The notes beneath the pieces were generated by a model. The model was not told the DNA's origin. It searched no databases and saw only the letters and a list, made by a program, of their open reading frames with translations. The translations under genes were made by a program, and so were the position numbers. Below are positions 6,076 through 10,894 of a stretch of 10,894 nt of DNA, piece by piece (position 1 is the stretch's first letter; each line of letters opens with the position of its first letter). The DNA is taken from assembly GCA_020719105.1 (NCBI GenBank), contig DYQV01000066.1, positions 1 to 10,894 on the forward strand. Direction: 5' to 3'. This DNA is from Rikenella microfusus. GTDB taxonomy: Bacteria > Bacteroidota > Bacteroidia > Bacteroidales > SZUA-534.

Positions 6076-6684
6076 TTAAAGTTCGTTTTGAAGGGTTTTC
6101 CTGAAAAACACCAAAATCATCAGCATTCCGGTACTTATGGCTGTGTCGGCAATGTTAAATACCGGACGGAAGAATATAAATTGTTCGGAGGGATTAATTG
6201 GTGACCAGGATGGCCAGTGGGTATTTATTATGGGAAAATATAACATATCAACAACCTTTCCTTGTAAAAAACTGGCATAACCACCGGCTTGTGGCAAAAA
6301 TTCGGCTATTTGATAATTGCTGTGATTAAAAAGTATTCCATAAACGGCACTGTCGATAATGTTTCCTGTTGCTCCTGCAAAAATAAGCGAAACAGCAATC
6401 AGAAAGCCAATTTTGACTTCTTTTTTCACCAATTTGGTTAAATAATAGGCAATGAAAATTACGGCTACAATTCGGAAAATGCTTAGCAGGTATTTTCCAA
6501 TTTTCCCAAAAAATTCCAGACCAAAAGCCATCCCGTTATTTTCAGTAAAATGAATAATGAACCAGTTACCGGCAATCCGATATTCTTCGCCAATCATCAT
6601 ATTGGTTTTTATCCAAACTTTCAGAATTTGATCGAAGAGTAAAACAAATAGAATAACAAGTATTGATAAACGCCCTTTTGACAT
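6076..6684 (-). CDS. lspA: Lipoprotein signal peptidase (signal peptidase II)
   Basis: This inner-membrane aspartyl protease removes the signal peptide from diacylated prolipoproteins, the hydrolase lipoprotein at 2169-3566 included. Four membrane segments are visible at about 5-24, 65-84, 91-112 and 178-197. Conserved features are DQILKVW (Asp18), FTENNGMAFG (46-55), GNIID with catalytic Asp111, and FNIAD with catalytic Asp180. The residue after Asp111 is Ser, where proteobacterial enzymes have Arg. About 65 residues separate the two aspartates, including an extracytoplasmic insert around GKVVDMLYFPIIN, so at 202 residues it is longer than the ~165 of the E. coli enzyme. I recall both traits as common in Bacteroidota LspA. 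It lies downstream of ileS and the TraR-like gene, an order I recall as conserved in Bacteroidota. Confidence 0.95.
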   Translation of the reverse strand: MSKGRLSILVILFVLLFDQILKVWIKTNMMIGEEYRIAGNWFIIHFTENNGMAFGLEFFGKIGKYLLSIFRIVAVIFIAYYLTKLVKKEVKIGFLIAVSLIFAGATGNIIDSAVYGILFNHSNYQIAEFLPQAGGYASFLQGKVVDMLYFPIINTHWPSWSPINPSEQFIFFRPVFNIADTAISTGMLMILVFFRKTLQNEL

Positions 6685-6709
6685 GGTTTATATTGTATTT
6701 ATAAAATTG

Positions 6710-6738
6710 AAAAAGAGGGAACCTTTTGATCCCCTCTT
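6710..6738 (-). terminator. Rho-independent terminator between the TraR-like gene and lspA
   Basis: On the minus strand AAGAGGGGATC (6738-6728), an AAAA tetraloop, and GGTTCCCTCTT (6723-6713) form an 11-pair stem with two G-U pairs, followed directly by further T residues. It starts 22 bases after the TraR-like stop codon. It probably ends or attenuates transcription before lspA. Confidence 0.7.
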
Positions 6739-6760
6739 ATGTGCTTTTTAACAAGTTTTT

Positions 6761-7147
6761 TTATTTTTGATTCCGTTTTGCATCAATACTCAATGTTGCA
6801 TGAGGCACGGCACGCAAGCGATCTTTAGAAATCAATTCTCCGGTTTCGCGGCAAATACCATAAGTTTTGTTTTCGATGCGAATTAGAGCGGCTTTTAAAT
6901 GCTGAATGAATTTTTCCTGACGCTGCGCTAATTTCCCTGTTTCTTCACGTGATAGCACCATGGCACCTTCTTCCAAAACCTTAAAAGTAGGAGAAGTATC
7001 TAAAGTATCGTTTCCATCGGAATGCGAAAGGGCACTTTTCAAGGTGTCATAATCTTTCTGTGCTTTATCAAGCTTGTCCACAATAAGTTGCTTGAACTCA
7101 GCAAGCTCCTCATCGGAATATCGGGTTTTAATTTTTTCGTCTGTCAT
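6761..7147 (-). CDS. TraR/DksA family protein without a complete zinc finger
   Basis: DksA/TraR proteins insert a coiled coil into the RNA polymerase secondary channel and alter promoter output, often with ppGpp. This 128-residue protein has an N-terminal helical hairpin (about 10-92, with the tip around SDGNDTLDTSP at 43-53) and a C-terminal DksA-type module TYGICRETGELI...RLRAVPHATLS (95-120). The normal finger has four cysteines. Here only Cys99 remains, with Thr102, Ser120 and Ala123 at the other positions, so it should not bind structural zinc. I recall this zinc-less form as widespread in Bacteroidota, so it is a family variant rather than a damaged gene. It lies 89 bases after ileS and precedes lspA. 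Whether it acts on RNA polymerase as DksA does is inference. Confidence 0.88.
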   Translation of the reverse strand: MTDEKIKTRYSDEELAEFKQLIVDKLDKAQKDYDTLKSALSHSDGNDTLDTSPTFKVLEEGAMVLSREETGKLAQRQEKFIQHLKAALIRIENKTYGICRETGELISKDRLRAVPHATLSIDAKRNQK

Positions 7148-7236
7148 AGCTTTAATTTTTAAAGATGCCTAAAGTAGTAAAAAATGCCATCTGCAACTCA
7201 CGCTTCTTTCTTTATTTACCAAAAAATTATTAACAA

Positions 7237-10200
7237 TTACACCTTAACGATTCTAATGTAAGTAGTTATCGAATCATCGAGTTCTACGAGTTTAGCCGTA
7301 TTTTGTTCCAAATTTGCAACCAATTCTATGGTTTTAGCCAAGGTTTGAACTCCAATATAACTTTTGTGTTCGGTAATAGCTGCTGAAATTTCAGGATGAT
7401 CCATAATTTGAACCAAAATTTTATCGGTTACTTCATAACCACTGTCTTTCCGCAAATTTTGAATCCGGTTAATGAATTCGCGGGCAATGCCTTCGTTTCG
7501 CAACTCTTCGGTTACCGTAATATCAATGGCTACCGTTAAAGGACCATCGTTGGCAACCTGCCAACCCGGGATATCCTCTGAAAGAATTTCTACATCATCA
7601 ATGGTAATAACCACATCCTGTCCGGCAACTGCGGCCTTAATTTGGTTTTCACGTTCCATTGTTGCAATATCGGCTTGGTTCATTTGACCAATGAAATCGG
7701 CAATGGGCTTCATGTTTTTACCGTATTTGGGACCCAACGTTTTAAAGTTGGGTTTAATCTTTTTTACCAATACCCCCGAAGTATCATCCAAGTATTCCAT
7801 GGTTTTGATGTTCACTTCGGCTAGAATGATGTTTTTAACGGCATCCAATTGGCGGGCAGTATTCTCATTCAAAACCGGAATCAATATTTTATTGAGCGGC
7901 TGGCGCACTTTCAAGCTTACCTTTCTCCGCAACCCAAGCACCATGGATGAAATGCGCTGCGCCATATTCATGCGATCTTCCAAATCCATGTCAATGTATG
8001 CTTCGTTTTCAACCGGGAATGTGGTCAGATGAACCGACATCCCTTGGTTTCGTCCGGTAGAAGCGCTTAAATCTTTAAACAAACGGTCGGTAAAGAAAGG
8101 TGCAATTGGGCAAGCTAATACCGCCACTGTTTCCAAACAAGTATAAAGTGTTTGATATGCCGCAATCTTATCCTGATTGTACTCACCTCCCCAGAACCGC
8201 TTCCGGTTTAACCGCACATACCAGTTGCTTAAGTTATCGTTCACAAAATTTTGGATAGCACGGCCGGCTCGGGTCGGTTCATACGATTCGTACGATTCGT
8301 TAACTTCCTTTATTAAGGAATTCAAAAGTGAAATAATCCAACGGTCAATTTCCGGCCGTTCGCTCAAAGAAATTTCCTTTTCACGGTAGTTAAATCCGTC
8401 AACATTAGCGTAAAGGGCAAAGAATCCATAGGTATTGTAAAGGGTTCCAAAGAATTTACGTTTTACTTCGTCCACCCCGTCCATATCAAATTTCAGGTTG
8501 TCCCATGGTTGCGCATTGGTAATCATGTACCAACGTAACGGATCGGAACCGTGTTTTTCAATGGCCTCAAATGGATCTACCGCATTGCCTAACCGTTTCG
8601 ACATTTTGTTCCCGTTTTTATCCAACACCAATCCGTTGGAAATGATGTTTTTAAAGGCAACGCTATCTGAAATCATAGTGGAAACCGCATGCAGGGTAAA
8701 AAACCATCCACGGGTTTGGTCAACCCCTTCGGCTATAAAATCGGCCGGATACAATTGATTAAAATCTTTTTCATGCTCAAAAGGCCAGTGCCATTGGGCA
8801 TAGGGCATTGCACCGGAATCGAACCAAACATCGATCAAGTCTTTTTCGCGGAACATTTTTTGGCCTTTATCGGAAACCAGCACAATATCGTCGACATAAG
8901 GACGGTGGAGGTCAATTTTATCGTAGTTTTCTTTGCTGTTGTTGCCCACCTGAAACCCTTGGTATGGGTTTTTTTGCATGAAACCGACGTTTATGGCTTT
9001 TTCAATTTCACCCATCAATTCTTCGGTAGAACCGATGCACTTTTGTTCCGTTCCGTCTTCGCTAATCCAGATAGGAAGCGGTGTTCCCCAATAGCGCGAA
9101 CGGCTTAGGTTCCAATCCACCAAATTTTCGAGCCATTTGCCAAAACGGCCTTCGCCGGTGCTTTTGGGTTTCCAGTTAATGGTTTTGTTGAGTTCAATCA
9201 TGCGGTCCTTTATGGCTGTGGTTTTAATGAACCAACTGTCGAGGGGGTAATACAGCACGGGTTTATCGGTCCTCCAGCAATGGGGATAATTGTGTATGTG
9301 TTTTTCTACTTTGAACGCTTTGCTCTCTTTTTTAAGCATCACCGAAATATCCACATCCAACGTGGCATCATCGTCAACCAACGAAGGGTCGTAAGCGTTT
9401 TTAACAAAACGGCCGGCATACTCTTTATATAAATCAACATTCACAAATTCAGACACAAAGTTGGGATCCAGATCCTCAATTTTGTAAAACTTGCCGATTA
9501 AATCAACCATCGGACGGCGGATTCCTTCTTTATCTATAAGCAATAAAGGGGCAATGCCGGAGGTTTTGGCCACACGGTCGTCGTCGGCACCAAAGGTTGG
9601 GGCAATGTGCACAATTCCGGTACCGTCTTCGGTGGTAACAAAATCGCCCACTACCACCTTGAAAGCATCGCCCATAGGCTTAACCCAAGGAATCAGTTGT
9701 TCGTAGTTAAGCCCTTCGAGTTCGGTTCCTTTGTATTGGGACACCTTTTTAAAAGGGATTTTTTTATCGCCCGGTTGGTAGGCATCAAACTCCAGTTCGG
9801 CATTTTTAGGGCTGAAATAATTATCGGCTAAATCGGAGGCCATTATCAGCGAAACGGGCTCGCCGGTATAGGGGTTAAAGCTTTTTATTTTTACATAGGT
9901 AATGTTGGGGCCAACGGCCAAGGCGGTGTTCGAAGGCAAGGTCCAGGGAGTGGTGGTCCAGGCCATGATGGCGAGCTTTTCGGTACCCTCGAAAAAACGT
10001 TCGCTTTTTGGGTTGCGCACCACAGTAAATTGAACCGTAGCGGTGGTGTCTTTCACATCTTTATAGCATCCGGGCTGGTTCAGTTCGTGGGTTGAAAGTC
10101 CGGTTCCGGCAGCGGGTGAATAGGGCTGAATGCTGTATCCTTTATACAACAAGCCTTGGCTGTACATTTTTTTGAGCAAGAACCATAACGACTCTATATA

Positions 10201-10668
10201 GCGGTTATCGTAAGTAATATAGGGGTCGTCCATGTTTACCCAGTAGCCCATTTTGTGGGTAAGGTCCTCCCAAAGGTCGGTGTATTTCATTACCTCTTTG
10301 CGGCAGGCGTCGTTGTATTCAGCCACGGTTATGGTTTTCCCGATGTCTTCTTTGGTAATACCCAACATTTTTTCAACGCCCAATTCTACGGGTAACCCGT
10401 GAGTATCCCATCCGGCTTTGCGTTTTACCTGGTATCCTTGCAAGGTTTTGTAACGGCAGAAAATATCCTTAATGGCACGGGCCATCACATGGTGAATGCC
10501 CGGCTGGCCGTTGGCCGAAGGAGGTCCTTCGAAGAAAACAAAGGTTTCTTTTCCGGCGCGGGTGCTCATGCTTTTGTGAAACGTATCGTCGTCGGTCCAT
10601 TCTTTCAACACATCCTTATTTATCTGCGATAAGTCAAGTTGCTTGTATTCAGGAAATTTGCTGCTCAT
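7237..10668 (-). CDS. ileS: Isoleucyl-tRNA synthetase, type 2 (eukaryotic-like), altered HIGH motif
   Basis: A class I synthetase that charges tRNA-Ile and edits Val. The ATG at 10668 (1143 residues, MSSKFPEYKQLDLSQ) is chosen because a longer in-frame start at 10821 would run through the promoter at 10702-10732. FFEGPPSANGQPGIHH (45-60) holds the class I signature, which reads GIHH (57-60) instead of HxGH. KMSKR is at 688-692. The CP1 editing domain spans roughly 200-450, with WTTTPWTLPSN (237-247) and GTGIVHIAPTFGADD (349-363, Asp362). WFDSGAMPYAQWHWPF (615-630) is typical catalytic-core sequence. The anticodon-binding domain is about 790-950. The length and the absence of a C-terminal Cys4 zinc site fit type 2 IleRS, a class known for mupirocin tolerance. 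No T-box or long leader is present. It heads a minus-strand cluster with traR-like, lspA and dgt. Confidence 0.97.
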   Translation of the reverse strand: MSSKFPEYKQLDLSQINKDVLKEWTDDDTFHKSMSTRAGKETFVFFEGPPSANGQPGIHHVMARAIKDIFCRYKTLQGYQVKRKAGWDTHGLPVELGVEKMLGITKEDIGKTITVAEYNDACRKEVMKYTDLWEDLTHKMGYWVNMDDPYITYDNRYIESLWFLLKKMYSQGLLYKGYSIQPYSPAAGTGLSTHELNQPGCYKDVKDTTATVQFTVVRNPKSERFFEGTEKLAIMAWTTTPWTLPSNTALAVGPNITYVKIKSFNPYTGEPVSLIMASDLADNYFSPKNAELEFDAYQPGDKKIPFKKVSQYKGTELEGLNYEQLIPWVKPMGDAFKVVVGDFVTTEDGTGIVHIAPTFGADDDRVAKTSGIAPLLLIDKEGIRRPMVDLIGKFYKIEDLDPNFVSEFVNVDLYKEYAGRFVKNAYDPSLVDDDATLDVDISVMLKKESKAFKVEKHIHNYPHCWRTDKPVLYYPLDSWFIKTTAIKDRMIELNKTINWKPKSTGEGRFGKWLENLVDWNLSRSRYWGTPLPIWISEDGTEQKCIGSTEELMGEIEKAINVGFMQKNPYQGFQVGNNSKENYDKIDLHRPYVDDIVLVSDKGQKMFREKDLIDVWFDSGAMPYAQWHWPFEHEKDFNQLYPADFIAEGVDQTRGWFFTLHAVSTMISDSVAFKNIISNGLVLDKNGNKMSKRLGNAVDPFEAIEKHGSDPLRWYMITNAQPWDNLKFDMDGVDEVKRKFFGTLYNTYGFFALYANVDGFNYREKEISLSERPEIDRWIISLLNSLIKEVNESYESYEPTRAGRAIQNFVNDNLSNWYVRLNRKRFWGGEYNQDKIAAYQTLYTCLETVAVLACPIAPFFTDRLFKDLSASTGRNQGMSVHLTTFPVENEAYIDMDLEDRMNMAQRISSMVLGLRRKVSLKVRQPLNKILIPVLNENTARQLDAVKNIILAEVNIKTMEYLDDTSGVLVKKIKPNFKTLGPKYGKNMKPIADFIGQMNQADIATMERENQIKAAVAGQDVVITIDDVEILSEDIPGWQVANDGPLTVAIDITVTEELRNEGIAREFINRIQNLRKDSGYEVTDKILVQIMDHPEISAAITEHKSYIGVQTLAKTIELVANLEQNTAKLVELDDSITTYIRIVKV

Positions 10669-10701
10669 ATAAAAGTATAATAATCTATTTTTTAAAACCC
10701 A

Positions 10702-10732
10702 CAAATATAGAGTTTGAGTTGATAAAATCAAA
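10702..10732 (-). promoter_or_regulatory. ileS promoter, Bacteroidota sigma-A type
   Basis: On the minus strand TTTG (10732-10729) is followed after exactly 19 bases by TATATTTG (10709-10702), a perfect match to the -33 TTTG / -7 TAnnTTTG promoter of Bacteroidota. Transcription would begin around 10695, giving a leader of under 30 bases before the ATG at 10668. This also settles the ileS start. Confidence 0.75.
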
Positions 10733-10810
10733 ACCGGATTTGATGTATCTGGTTGGAAAGTAGATTTTTGGCAAAAAGAGCTAATAAATATTGCCTTATG
10801 TATTGTTTGC

Positions 10811-10838
10811 AATTGCACCAATGCGTAAATTGCACCAA
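10811..10838. repeat. Tandem direct repeat of AATTGCACCAA before tRNA-Val
   Basis: The 11 bases AATTGCACCAA occur at 10811-10821 and again at 10828-10838, separated by TGCGTA. The second copy ends one base before the mature 5' end of the tRNA. ACCA resembles the 3' end of a tRNA, so a duplicated tRNA-end scar is possible, as is chance or a leader element. Confidence 0.5.
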
Positions 10839-10839
10839 C

Positions 10840-10894
10840 GTTCCACTAGCTCAGTTGGTTTAGAGCATTACCTTGACAGGGTAGGGGTCACTGG
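10840..10894 (+). tRNA. tRNA-Val (anticodon GAC), 3' part cut by the window edge
   Basis: The first 55 bases of a tRNA are present. The acceptor 5' strand is GTTCCAC (10840-10846), followed by TA. The D arm is GCTC...GAGC with a GG pair in the loop. The anticodon stem TTACC/GGTAG includes one terminal U-G pair and closes a loop TTGACAG with anticodon GAC, reading GUC and GUU valine codons. Then come the variable loop GGGTC and the first T-stem strand ACTGG, where the window ends. The T loop, acceptor 3' strand and possible encoded CCA lie outside. It is divergent from ileS. Confidence 0.92.

Noticed and set aside
7150..7164. CTTTAA-TTT-TTAAAG inverted repeat just upstream of the TraR-like start
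   Set aside because: It is made only of A/T-rich sequence typical of Bacteroidota ribosome-binding regions; a stem this weak is expected by chance.
8689..9108. 139-residue open frame on the + strand within ileS
   Set aside because: It is antisense to the conserved catalytic core of IleRS and is a shadow frame without its own signals.
10669..10701. T-box or other amino-acid-responsive leader before ileS
   Set aside because: The predicted leader is under 30 bases with no stem structure or T-box sequence.
10801..10809. TATTGTTTG as promoter -7 box for tRNA-Val
   Set aside because: It has one base too many between TA and TTTG, and no TTTG lies at the right distance upstream.
10669..10821. 51-residue N-terminal extension of IleRS from an in-frame ATG at 10821
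   Set aside because: It would run through a perfect promoter at 10702-10732, has no synthetase-like sequence, and MSSKFPEYKQ is the normal start for the family.

Overview
The window reads as chromosomal DNA of a Bacteroidota bacterium, probably from the Bacteroidales/Marinilabiliales side. That placement is an inference from protein style: the IleRS-TraR-LspA gene order, a Bacteroidota-type zinc-less TraR/DksA protein, LspA with a long insert, and a textbook Bacteroidota promoter (TTTG-N19-TATATTTG) in front of ileS. Core genes are of moderate GC; the toxin-antitoxin genes are visibly more AT-rich.

Layout. Positions 1-468 hold the end of a toxin-antitoxin operon: the last codons of an antitoxin overlapping a PIN-domain toxin. 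An imperfect inverted repeat follows the toxin stop. Positions 718-2067 (+) encode a phosphohexomutase (phosphomannomutase/phosphoglucomutase). Convergent to it, 2169-3566 (-) encodes a secreted lipoprotein with an alpha/beta-hydrolase esterase domain and a helical C-terminal half. Positions 3681-4459 (-) hold a second toxin-antitoxin pair, a DUF1778-type ribbon-helix-helix antitoxin and a GNAT acetyltransferase toxin. It has its own candidate promoter and operator, and related short repeats lie on both sides. Positions 4718-10668 (-) form a housekeeping cluster transcribed ileS, traR/dksA-like, lspA, dgt. At the right edge a tRNA-Val(GAC) gene starts on the + strand, divergent from ileS, and is cut by the window end.

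How the parts fit. The ileS cluster combines isoleucyl-tRNA charging, a ppGpp/RNA-polymerase-type regulator, lipoprotein maturation and dNTP hydrolysis. The esterase lipoprotein would itself be a substrate of LspA. The two TA modules are accessory insertions between housekeeping blocks; the GNAT module probably targets aminoacyl-tRNA, as TacT-like toxins do.

The most interesting observation is that the IleRS class I signature, normally HxGH, reads GIHH (residues 57-60), with its first and third positions exchanged. This altered motif has been linked to extreme mupirocin resistance in bacterial type-2 IleRS. I see no CRISPR array, insertion sequence, phage gene or clearly new multi-gene defence system.
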